Part shown: one piece after another, positions 1 through 8,631 of the stretch
Position numbering within the stretch: the first letter of the stretch is position 1
Layout: every line of letters starts with the position of its first letter
Assembly (NCBI GenBank): GCA_041395865.1
Contig: JAWKZQ010000001.1
Coordinates: forward strand, 62,001-126,000
DNA length: 64,000 bases
Origin: IMCC2047 sp041395865
GTDB taxonomy: Bacteria > Pseudomonadota > Gammaproteobacteria > Pseudomonadales > IMCC2047
Direction: 5' to 3'
Notes under the pieces: generated by a model
The model's input: the letters and a program-made list of their open reading frames with translations, nothing else
What the model was told of the DNA's origin: nothing
Databases searched by the model: none
Position numbers and translations under genes: made by a program

Positions 1-31
1 CTCCGGCAGGAAAACCAACCGGAAGCCACGC

Positions 32-1294
32 CTAGCTGAGGTAGCGCGACACCAATTCAAACAGGCGCTGCTGGGCACCCCGATTGGCTTCCACCACGGA
101 TCTTGCAGCCTGGCCGACCTGGTCACGCAACGCCGGGCTTTCCAGCCATTCACTGACCTGCCGGGCAAGCTCATCGGCACCGTCAAGCTTCAACATGCCC
201 CCCGCCGCTACCAATAACTGACTGATATCCGCAAAATTAAAGACGTGCGGGCCTGACAGCACCGGCAGCGCCAGGGCGGCAGGCTCAAGAAAATTATGCC
301 CGCCCGAGGGCACCAGGGAACCTCCGACAAAGGCGATATCGGACGCAGCGAACAGCAGCATCAGTTCGCCCATGGTGTCACCCACCAGTACCTGTGTTTG
401 CGGCGTAACGGTCTCGCCACTGCTGCGCCGCACGCTTTTGAAACGCGCCCGGCACAACTCCGCCACCATAGCAAAACGCTCCGGGTGGCGGGGAACAAGG
501 ACCAGCAGTGCCTCTGGGTGCGTTTCCAGCACCTGCCCAAAAGCCTCAAGAATGGGTTCATCCTCGCCCTGATGCGTACTGGCGGCAACCCAGACCGGGC
601 GCTGCGCGCCCCACGTCTGGCGCAGTGTTTTACCCGCCTTCAACAGCGGGTCAGCGACCTGAATATCGAATTTAACACTGCCGGTAATGTGCAGTTTCTC
701 CGGCGCCAGTCCCAGGCCGGTGAAACGCTCTCCGTCGGCCTTCCCCTGGGCGGCAATGGCGCTGATTTTCCCCAACATATCGGCCGTCAGGCCGGCAAAA
801 CGTCCGTATCCCCGCGCCGAACGCTCGGACAGGCGCGCATTGGCAATCAGCACGGGAATCTGCTGACGGGCGCAGTGATGCACCAGGTTAGGCCACAGCT
901 CCGTTTCCATGATCAGTGCCAGTCGCGGCTTTACACGCCGAAGAAAACGCTTAACAGCGCCCGGCGTGTCGTAGGGTACGTAGACATGGAACACCGATTC
1001 GCCAAACAGGGCTTTTACCCGTTCCGACCCGGTGGGTGTCATGGTGGTAACGGTAATCGGGAGCTCGGGATAGGCCTGCTGGATTTGCTTGATCAGCGGT
1101 GCGGCGGCAATCGTTTCGCCGACCGAAACGGAATGAAGCCACAGCCCCCCCGGTTGCTCAGGCGCCTCGAAAAAACCAAGCCGCTCTTTCCAGCGCCTGC
1201 GGTAAAGCGGGGCTTTTCGTCCCCGCAGCCAGAGCCGCAAAAAAACGACCGGCAGCAGCAGGTAGTAAAGCAGTGTATAACTGATACGGCTCAT
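32..1294 (-). CDS. waaA: 3-deoxy-D-manno-octulosonic acid (Kdo) transferase
   Basis: Transfers Kdo from CMP-Kdo to lipid IVA at the inner membrane, building the inner core of lipopolysaccharide. The 420-residue length is that of the family. An N-terminal membrane anchor (about residues 5-23) is followed by a strongly basic stretch, and the motif HSVSVGE ends at Glu60, which matches the catalytic base position of bacterial GT30 Kdo transferases. The PRHPERF motif is also present. It starts with ATG 29 bases after hldE ends, so msbA-hldE-waaA looks like one transcription unit. The sequence cannot tell whether one or two Kdo residues are added. Confidence 0.96.
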   Translation of the reverse strand: MSRISYTLLYYLLLPVVFLRLWLRGRKAPLYRRRWKERLGFFEAPEQPGGLWLHSVSVGETIAAAPLIKQIQQAYPELPITVTTMTPTGSERVKALFGESVFHVYVPYDTPGAVKRFLRRVKPRLALIMETELWPNLVHHCARQQIPVLIANARLSERSARGYGRFAGLTADMLGKISAIAAQGKADGERFTGLGLAPEKLHITGSVKFDIQVADPLLKAGKTLRQTWGAQRPVWVAASTHQGEDEPILEAFGQVLETHPEALLVLVPRHPERFAMVAELCRARFKSVRRSSGETVTPQTQVLVGDTMGELMLLFAASDIAFVGGSLVPSGGHNFLEPAALALPVLSGPHVFNFADISQLLVAAGGMLKLDGADELARQVSEWLESPALRDQVGQAARSVVEANRGAQQRLFELVSRYLS

Positions 1295-1323
1295 TGGCTG
1301 GAGTCAGGCCAGCGTGCGGCGCG

Positions 1324-2751
1324 CTAGTCCTGATCCTTGATCTTTTCCACAATCGCCGTGGTGGAGAGTTCATCGATAAAGCTCAACACCTTGACCTCAC
1401 CGCCCCGGGCCAGAACCAGGTCAGCGCCGACAATTTCGTCAATGCCGTAATCGCCGCCCTTAACCAGCACATCCGGCTGAACCTTTTCCAGCAGTTCACG
1501 GGGCGTGTCCTCGGCAAAGGGCACCACCCAATCGACGGCCTCAAGGCCGGCCAAAACGGTCATGCGCCGTTCAACCGGGTTAATCGGACGCCCCGGTCCC
1601 TTTAGACGCGATACCGATTCATCGGTATTCACCGCAACAATAAGGCGATCGCCCAGGGCTCCGGCTTCCGCCAGGTAACCGACGTGGCCTGCATGAATGA
1701 TATCGAAACAACCGTTGGTAAAAACCACCTTTTCGCCATGCGCACGTGCGTCCTCAATCGCCATCAGCAGTTGATCGACCGTCATTACACCGCGCTCAGA
1801 GCCATGTTCACGCTGAATGGCGCGGCGCAACTCCGGTGTACTGACCGTCGCCGTGCCCAGTTTAGCCACCACCAGCCCTGCGGCCAGGTTGGCCAGCGCC
1901 ACCGCCTGCGGCAGTTCTCCGCCCGCCGCCAAGGTGGTTGCCAGCACCGAAATCACCGTATCGCCGGCACCGGTAACATCGTAAACTTCACGCGCCCTGG
2001 CCGGCAGGTGCAGCTCGGGCTCGCCATCACGCAGCAATGTCATGCCGTGCTCACTGCGAGTAATCAGCAAGGCATCCAGGCTCAATTCCTTCAGCAGGGC
2101 AATGCCTTTATCCACCAACTCCTGTTCGGTTTTGCAGGGCCCAACCACCTGTTCGAATTCCTTCAGGTTGGGTGTAATCAGGGTGGCACCGCGATATTTG
2201 CTGAAATCGGTGCCCTTTGGGTCCACCAACACGGGAACCCCGGCGGCACGCGCCAGCGAAATCAGTTTCTGCGGTTCCTGCAAGGCACCCTTGCCATAGT
2301 CGGAAAGAATCACTGCGCCGGCATTTTCGAGCTGCACCTTAAGGCGCGCCGGAAACTCCAGCACATCCTCGGTTAAAAAACCCTCTTCGAAATCCAGCCG
2401 TATTAACTGCTGGTTCTGGCTGATCACCCTTAACTTGGTAATGGTGGGGCGTTCTTTGGAAACCTGGAAATCACACTCTACGCCCACCGCATCAAGGCGC
2501 ATCTGTAAGGAACGGGCATGCTCGTCATCGCCGGTCGCGCCGATCAGCGCCGCCTTGGCGCCAAGGGCTGCGATATTCAAGGCAACGTTAGCGGCTCCGC
2601 CAGGGCGTTCATCGTTATGCTTGATATTGACCACTGGAACCGGTGCTTCCGGCGAGATACGCGAAGTGCCGCCGTGCCAGTAACGGTCCAGCATGACATC
2701 CCCGGCAACCAATACCCGTGCCTGATTAAAACGTGGCAATTCCAGCTTCAT
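1324..2751 (-). CDS. hldE: Bifunctional heptose-7-phosphate kinase / heptose-1-phosphate adenylyltransferase
   Basis: Makes ADP-heptose precursors for the lipopolysaccharide inner core. The 475-residue protein has two domains: an N-terminal ribokinase-like sugar kinase (about 1-315) with the GAGD catalytic motif at Asp264, and a C-terminal nucleotidyltransferase (about 338-475) opening with FTNGCFD and carrying the HxGH nucleotide-binding motif at 353-356. The full fusion is intact. The ATG lies 20 bases after the msbA stop, with an AGGAAG-like ribosome site, which supports co-transcription with msbA upstream and waaA downstream. Confidence 0.97.
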   Translation of the reverse strand: MKLELPRFNQARVLVAGDVMLDRYWHGGTSRISPEAPVPVVNIKHNDERPGGAANVALNIAALGAKAALIGATGDDEHARSLQMRLDAVGVECDFQVSKERPTITKLRVISQNQQLIRLDFEEGFLTEDVLEFPARLKVQLENAGAVILSDYGKGALQEPQKLISLARAAGVPVLVDPKGTDFSKYRGATLITPNLKEFEQVVGPCKTEQELVDKGIALLKELSLDALLITRSEHGMTLLRDGEPELHLPARAREVYDVTGAGDTVISVLATTLAAGGELPQAVALANLAAGLVVAKLGTATVSTPELRRAIQREHGSERGVMTVDQLLMAIEDARAHGEKVVFTNGCFDIIHAGHVGYLAEAGALGDRLIVAVNTDESVSRLKGPGRPINPVERRMTVLAGLEAVDWVVPFAEDTPRELLEKVQPDVLVKGGDYGIDEIVGADLVLARGGEVKVLSFIDELSTTAIVEKIKDQD

Positions 2752-2771
2752 GATAGCTTCCTGTTACTCAA

Positions 2772-4613
2772 TCAAGGTTGTGATTCGCTAAACTGCAGGC
2801 GATGGAGCTGTGCATAGGCGCCCTGTTTGGCCAACAGTTCATCGTGGCTGCCCACTTCGACAATTTGGCCGCGATCCATGACGACGATTTTATCGGCCCT
2901 TTCGATCGTCGACAGGCGGTGGGCAATGACCAGCGTCGTCCGGTTGCGCATGACCTCGTCAAGCGCCTGCTGGATATAACGCTCAGACTCGGTATCCAGC
3001 GCCGACGTGGCCTCATCGAGAATCAGCAGCGGCGCATCCTTGAGGATTGCGCGTGCCAGGGCAAGGCGCTGGCGCTGGCCACCGGACAGCATCACGCCAT
3101 CCTCGCCGACCTGGGTTTGCAGGCCTTCCGGCAGTTTCTCAATAAACTCCATGGCATGGGCCGCTATCGCCGCCTGGACGATTTCGTCCTCTGTCGCTCC
3201 GGCCAGGTCTCCATAGGCGATATTGTGCGCTACGGTATCCTGAAACAGGACGATTTGCTGGTTCACGATCGCCACCTGGCGACGCAGGTCACTCAGCCGG
3301 TAATCCTCAAGCGGCACGCCATCAAGCAAAATCTGCCCACCGGTCACATTGTTGAAGCGCGGCAACAAATTCACCAGGGTCGTTTTGCCGCTGCCCGAGC
3401 GGCCAACGAAAGCCACCGTTTCACCCTGTTCAATGGTCAGGCTGATGCGATTCAGGGCTTCCTGCTCACTTCCGGGATAACGGAAAGTGACGTCCATCAA
3501 TTCAATACGCCCCCTGGCGCGTTCCAGGGCAACGGTGCCATGGTCAGCTTCGGCCTCTTCATCCATCATGTCGAAAATGCTTTGGGAAGCGGCAATGCCC
3601 TTCTGGATTTTACTGTTCACCCCGGTCAGTTGGCGCAACGGCTTAGCGATGAGGCTTGCCGCCGTCAAGTAGGAGAGGAAATCGCCGGTATCCATGCCCG
3701 CCCGAATGTCGGTACTTAGTCCAATCCACAACAAAACGGCAATGGCGATAAAGGTCAGCACCTGGATAAAGGGGGTACTGATTTCATCCACTTTTGCGAG
3801 TTTTAAGCTCTGTTTGAGGTTATAGATACTGGCTTTGGCAAAACGCTGCTGCTCATAATCCCGGCCGCCAAAAGCGCGCACCACCTCAACCCCCTTGAAG
3901 GTTTCCGACGCAACGTGAGTCACCCCGCCCATGGAGTTCTGGATACGACGGCTGTATTTGCGGAACATTTTGGAGGTCACACTGACCACCAGCCCGATAA
4001 TGGGGCCCACCACCAAAAACACCAGCGACAGCTTCCAGTTCATCCAGAAGACATAGCCCAGCAATACCAGTACGGTAATGCCGTCACGGAAGATGGTTTT
4101 CAGCGCGTCCGTACCGGCTCCCGTCACCTGCTCGACATTAAAAGTCAACGCGGAAATCAAGTGCCCCGAGGCATGACGGCTATAGAAGGATCCAGGCAGC
4201 ATAAGCAGGCGGTTAAACACCCCTACACGTAAACTGTTAACCAGGTGTCGCGCCACAAAAATCAGATAATAGGCGCCCAGAAACGACCCCATGCCTCTCA
4301 GGGCGACGATAGCCACCAGCATCAGGGGCACAAACAGGTAAAAGGACTCCGGGCTATCCGGGCGGATAGTTTCGGGCAGGAACATCAGGGTTGCCTGTTC
4401 TTCTGCGGCCTCGGCCTGCATGGCAACAGGATCCCCCAGCACAACAGGAATGAATTTCGTCATCCAGGCAAAACCCGCCTGGGTAGCGGCATAAATGGCA
4501 AACCCGAACAGACTGACAAAGAATGCCGGCCAGTAGGGGCCGACATAGGTGAGCAAGCGTTTATAGGCCTGCCATGCAGAAATTTGCGGGCTTTGGTTCA
4601 GGGGCTCACTCAT
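2772..4613 (-). CDS. msbA: Lipid A ABC transporter, ATP-binding/permease MsbA
   Basis: Flips lipid A-core from the inner to the outer leaflet of the inner membrane. The half-transporter has six predicted membrane segments (about 1-330) and a nucleotide-binding domain with Walker A GRSGSGKT (404-411), signature LSGGQ (509-513) and Walker B ending ILDEATSALD (about 531-540). At 613 residues it is about 30 longer than the E. coli protein. The excess is an acidic periplasmic loop between the first two membrane segments (about 60-92). It is the first gene of the msbA-hldE-waaA unit. Confidence 0.95.
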   Translation of the reverse strand: MSEPLNQSPQISAWQAYKRLLTYVGPYWPAFFVSLFGFAIYAATQAGFAWMTKFIPVVLGDPVAMQAEAAEEQATLMFLPETIRPDSPESFYLFVPLMLVAIVALRGMGSFLGAYYLIFVARHLVNSLRVGVFNRLLMLPGSFYSRHASGHLISALTFNVEQVTGAGTDALKTIFRDGITVLVLLGYVFWMNWKLSLVFLVVGPIIGLVVSVTSKMFRKYSRRIQNSMGGVTHVASETFKGVEVVRAFGGRDYEQQRFAKASIYNLKQSLKLAKVDEISTPFIQVLTFIAIAVLLWIGLSTDIRAGMDTGDFLSYLTAASLIAKPLRQLTGVNSKIQKGIAASQSIFDMMDEEAEADHGTVALERARGRIELMDVTFRYPGSEQEALNRISLTIEQGETVAFVGRSGSGKTTLVNLLPRFNNVTGGQILLDGVPLEDYRLSDLRRQVAIVNQQIVLFQDTVAHNIAYGDLAGATEDEIVQAAIAAHAMEFIEKLPEGLQTQVGEDGVMLSGGQRQRLALARAILKDAPLLILDEATSALDTESERYIQQALDEVMRNRTTLVIAHRLSTIERADKIVVMDRGQIVEVGSHDELLAKQGAYAQLHRLQFSESQP

Positions 4614-4733
4614 GTTTGTACTTATCTTAGCGGCAAGATGCCAGCAGGATTCGAGTCACCGATGCAGAAAACCCGGCACCGGCTCATGTTTGACAGGAGG
4701 CAATAATAATAGAGATCGGGTCCGGTTAATAGT

Positions 4734-4760
4734 CAGGACTTGCCTGACAGCCAAGTCCTG
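4734..4760. terminator. Strong inverted repeat between msbA and the PilZ gene
   Basis: A perfect 9-base inverted repeat, CAGGACTTG / CAAGTCCTG, is separated by a 9-base loop. It lies 27 bases beyond the stop of the PilZ gene and upstream of msbA. No T-run follows in either direction, so it could be a weak terminator of the pomA-pomB-PilZ unit or an operator for msbA. Confidence 0.4.
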
Positions 4761-4787
4761 TGCGATCGGCCGTCATTTAGCCGGCAA

Positions 4788-5366
4788 TCAAAGTTTCTCC
4801 TGGCGCTGCTGGCTAAGCAGCATGGACTGGCGCCTGACGATATGCTGGATTAACTCCTCCTGCACATGCGTATCCATACGGGTGAAATCAATGCGCAGGA
4901 AGTAGGGTTTCTCGCTACCGGCTGGTGCATGCTCGCAGGCCGTCACAAAGCCCTTCAGCTTGAGGCGTGTATTGGCGGGCTTAAGCAGGACATGCAGCTC
5001 CAGCACTTGTCCAGTCGCGTAGTAGGCCTCACTCTCGAATGCCATGCCGCAGGCGCTGATATTAACCTGGGTCGGCTCGTGCTCGACATCCTGCGCAAAG
5101 GCATCAAGCCCCATTTCTGCCCCAATAAAATCGATCTTGCGGTTAAGCAACCCCATCACATTGGCCGCGGCCGGGTTAGCTTGCCACAAATGACTCAGGG
5201 CATCAGCAAGCTCCTGATTGATCGATTCCAGCAACCGCTGTGCGGCGATCTGCACGTTACCGCCATCGACCAGCCCGCCAACCGCCTCATCCTCTTCCAC
5301 GGGGCGAAAGCTTAACCCCACCAAATCATTAATGCGGAAATAACGCCTGCGGTCCTGATGTTCCAT
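4788..5366 (-). CDS. PilZ domain protein (probable c-di-GMP effector) with helical insertion
   Basis: A 192-residue soluble protein. Near the N-terminus it has the arginine motif RRRYFR (R7xxxR11), typical of c-di-GMP-binding PilZ domains. The second PilZ motif appears only at NISACG (102-107), with Asn in place of the usual Asp, followed by beta-rich sequence to the C-terminus. The roughly 90 residues between the motifs look mostly helical, so the domain appears split by an insertion. It lies 15 bases after pomB, with a GGGG ribosome site before ATG. Co-transcription with the stator suggests control of motility by c-di-GMP (inference). Confidence 0.75.
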   Translation of the reverse strand: MEHQDRRRYFRINDLVGLSFRPVEEDEAVGGLVDGGNVQIAAQRLLESINQELADALSHLWQANPAAANVMGLLNRKIDFIGAEMGLDAFAQDVEHEPTQVNISACGMAFESEAYYATGQVLELHVLLKPANTRLKLKGFVTACEHAPAGSEKPYFLRIDFTRMDTHVQEELIQHIVRRQSMLLSQQRQEKL

Positions 5367-5381
5367 TGCCTACCCCTGCTG

Positions 5382-6392
5382 CTAAAAAATTTCGTCGGGC
5401 GCCAGAATAAAATTCGGGTCCAGGTTAAATTCCTTGAAGAATCCCGGGTCAGCCTCCTGCATTTTACGGATTTCTTCACTGTCTTCATTCTCAAGCGACT
5501 GATGAATAATAATTTCCACGCGCCGGTTTTTCGACCGGTTGGATTCACTGTCATTAGCCACCAGCGGTCTGGCATCGGCAAACCCGGTCACCATAAACCG
5601 GTTGGTATCCAGTACCCCGCCCTTAAAAAGCTCATGTGCGACAGAGAGCGCCCGGGCAGAGGATAAATCCCAGTTGGAGCGAAATTGCCGCGTCGAAATC
5701 GGCACACTGTCGGTATGCCCCTCGATGGAAACCTTGCCCTCAACTTTCTGCAACACGCCCCGCACCGTCGCCATGACAGGAACAAACTGGCGCTTCAACT
5801 CAGCCGATCCGGACGGAAAGGATCCCTGCTCCCGCACCCGGATGATAATACGCCGTCCGCGCGTTTCCACATCCACCTTGCCGCTGCTGATTTCCTTTTT
5901 CAGCGCCTGCGCGAGCGCGCGGGCATCGTCCTGGGTTTCGGCTATCAAGGCTTCGATCTTTTGTTTGAGCAGTTCCTTTAAGGCCTCCTCCGTGGCTTCA
6001 CCGCTTTCGGTGACGGGCGTAGGACTGCGATACAAGCCTTCCCCCGACTCCTGGCTCCCCGTATCGTCGACGTCAATATCCAGGGTGTTTTTGGCGATCT
6101 CTGTGGTGGACTGGCGCACCTCGTTAATCGGCGTCGGCTCCGGCCGCCCGGGACTGAACTCCTGGGCAATGATGCTGGTGCCCTTGGGAATATCCTTAAC
6201 GTTAATCTCGCTTTGAACCCCGAAGGCATTGCGCATTGATCCCGCCAGCTGTTTGTACTTCAACACATCCATTTCGGAAAAGGCCAGCAGCAACACGAAA
6301 AAGCACATCAAGAGCGACATCAGGTCGGCAAATGTCGCCATCCAGGCCGGGATTCCGGCCGGGCATTCACATTCTTCTACAGTGTCTGACAT
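5382..6392 (-). CDS. pomB: Flagellar stator protein PomB (OmpA-like peptidoglycan anchor)
   Basis: With PomA it forms the ion-driven stator of the flagellar motor, anchoring it to peptidoglycan. A short cysteine-containing N-terminus is followed by one membrane helix (about 17-37) containing the ion-binding Asp23 in FADLMSLLMC, closely like sodium-type PomB. A periplasmic linker leads to an OmpA-family domain (about 195-305) with GHTDSVPIS and the NRRVEI signature. The gene follows pomA by 28 bases. The sequence flavour favours Na+ rather than H+ coupling, but this is not proven. Confidence 0.93.
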   Translation of the reverse strand: MSDTVEECECPAGIPAWMATFADLMSLLMCFFVLLLAFSEMDVLKYKQLAGSMRNAFGVQSEINVKDIPKGTSIIAQEFSPGRPEPTPINEVRQSTTEIAKNTLDIDVDDTGSQESGEGLYRSPTPVTESGEATEEALKELLKQKIEALIAETQDDARALAQALKKEISSGKVDVETRGRRIIIRVREQGSFPSGSAELKRQFVPVMATVRGVLQKVEGKVSIEGHTDSVPISTRQFRSNWDLSSARALSVAHELFKGGVLDTNRFMVTGFADARPLVANDSESNRSKNRRVEIIIHQSLENEDSEEIRKMQEADPGFFKEFNLDPNFILAPDEIF

Positions 6393-6420
6393 AACAACAT
6401 CTCACCCGCCTTCATCACTA

Positions 6421-7185
6421 TCAGGCTTCAGCCCCTTTAGCCTCGCGCTTATTTGGCGCCAGATAGGTTTTCAGCATGGACTCAATGACACGAGGATTCT
6501 GGCCGGCCTGAATCGCCATCAACGCATCGATCACCATGGACTTAAGGCGACCCTCCTCGGCTCTACGCAAATTGAGCTTGTCCGCAATCGGGATCGCAAA
6601 CATATTCGCCATAATCGCACCATACAGGGTGGTAAGCAGCGCCACCGCCATGGCCGGACCAATGGCCTTGGGATCATCCATGGCCGACAGCATCTGCACC
6701 AACCCCACCAGAGTACCGATCATACCCATGGCCGGCGCCACATCGCCCATGGCCGTAAAGACGCGGGCACCCCAGGCATGACGCTCGGTGGCCTGGCGCA
6801 TATCCTTGATCAGCACTTCCTTGACCACTTCGCCGTCATGGCCATCCACCAGCATCTTGATGCCTTCCTTAAGAAATTCGTTGCTGACCTCCTTTCCCTC
6901 CAGCGCCAGCAAACCGCCTTTACGAGCCACATCGGCCAGCTCAACAATCGAAGGAATCAGCTCTTCCATCTTATCGAGTTTGAAAATGAAGGCTTTCAGG
7001 GCAACCTTGAAAGCACCCAGGCACTGGCCGAGGTTGAACTTCATCAACACCACCATCAGGGTGCCAATGATCACGATCAGCAGCGACGGCACGTTGATAA
7101 ACACCATAATCGAGCCGCCCAGCACCATTGCCACCACGACAATGCCGAAGGCCCCGAGAATACCTATTAAGGTTGCTAAATCCAC
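6421..7185 (-). CDS. pomA: Flagellar stator protein PomA (MotA/ExbB family)
   Basis: Inner-membrane ion-channel subunit of the flagellar stator, acting on the rotor through its cytoplasmic loop. The 254-residue protein has four hydrophobic segments (about 5-27, 30-50, 150-170, 180-200). The N-terminal sequence MDLATLIGILGAF and the GGSIMVFINVPS stretch are close to Vibrio PomA. The start is GTG, preceded by GGAG at a 6-base distance, in place of any ATG. It heads pomA-pomB-PilZ. No flagellar structural genes are nearby, so the stator stands alone here. Confidence 0.93.
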   Translation of the reverse strand: MDLATLIGILGAFGIVVVAMVLGGSIMVFINVPSLLIVIIGTLMVVLMKFNLGQCLGAFKVALKAFIFKLDKMEELIPSIVELADVARKGGLLALEGKEVSNEFLKEGIKMLVDGHDGEVVKEVLIKDMRQATERHAWGARVFTAMGDVAPAMGMIGTLVGLVQMLSAMDDPKAIGPAMAVALLTTLYGAIMANMFAIPIADKLNLRRAEEGRLKSMVIDALMAIQAGQNPRVIESMLKTYLAPNKREAKGAEA

Positions 7186-7218
7186 TTGTTACTCCAAAAA
7201 TCAGAAACCGCTTTTTAT

Positions 7219-7245
7219 CTATCGGCCATATTTGAGCCAGCTGAA
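7219..7245 (-). promoter_or_regulatory. Possible flagellar sigma-28 (FliA) promoter of pomA
   Basis: On the minus strand, a -10 element GCCGATAG (7219-7226) matches seven of eight bases of the FliA consensus GCCGATAA. The base block 15 positions upstream reads TTCA, a poor match to TAAA. The distance to the pomA start is about 34 bases, which suits a stator gene expressed with late flagellar genes. The -35 match is weak. Confidence 0.35.
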
Positions 7246-7376
7246 GAGCTGCCTGTCATAATTAGCAAAATTGGATATCCTAAGCTTAGCCATAAAACTG
7301 CAAAAATCTTGCCGATCTTACCGAATTTTTCAAAGGTTTTTTATCGACCGATTCTTTGATTTAACGCACAAGATCA

Positions 7377-7405
7377 TTGACCCGACCACCCGCCTTGGTT
7401 ACCGT
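7377..7405 (+). promoter_or_regulatory. Possible sigma-70 promoter of xseB-ispA-dxs
   Basis: TTGACC (7377-7382) is followed after 17 bases by TACCGT (7400-7405). The -35 is near consensus and the -10 is poor. It sits 30 bases before the xseB start, in the pomA/xseB divergent region, which holds no gene. Confidence 0.3.
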
Positions 7406-7434
7406 GTGCCTGCTCATTAGCCGGTGAACTTAAC

Positions 7435-7679
7435 ATGCCAAAAAAGAAACAGAGTTACGATTTCGAAGGCGCCCTAAAAAGCCTGGAACAACTGGTCGAA
7501 CAGATGGAAAGCGGCGATCTCTCGCTGGAAAACGCACTGGAAACCTTTGAGCAGGGCATCCAGCTGACACGCGAATGCCAAACCATGCTGAATGAGGCCG
7601 AGCTCAAGGTGCAGAAACTGGTCGACAATAACGGATCGCTTGAATCCCAGCCCTTTTCTCCCGAAACCTCCGAAAACCA

Positions 7680-7683
<4 letters not shown>
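7435..7683 (+). CDS. xseB: Exodeoxyribonuclease VII small subunit
   Basis: Small subunit of exonuclease VII, which degrades single-stranded DNA with XseA; xseA is not in this window. The 82-residue protein shows the family core, with DFEGALKSLEQLVEQMESGDLSLE near the N-terminus and an FEQGIQLTREC helix after it (two helices forming the XseA-binding coiled coil). Its stop overlaps the ispA start as GTGA, the usual translational coupling of xseB-ispA-dxs in gammaproteobacteria. Confidence 0.94.
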
Positions 7684-8570
<887 letters not shown>

Positions 8571-8631
8571 AGGCAGAAGCCAACCTCTTGGTGTAAAATG
8601 CGCCGCTTGCCCAACTTTCAAAATGCTCTCA

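Noticed and set aside
296..1327. Long open frame opposite waaA (about 343 codons)
   Set aside because: Antisense to waaA without any domain or ribosome site.
7293..7318. TAAA-N14-GCCGATCT on the plus strand, resembling a FliA promoter
   Set aside because: The spacer is one base short and it points to xseB, which has no reason to be in the flagellar regulon.
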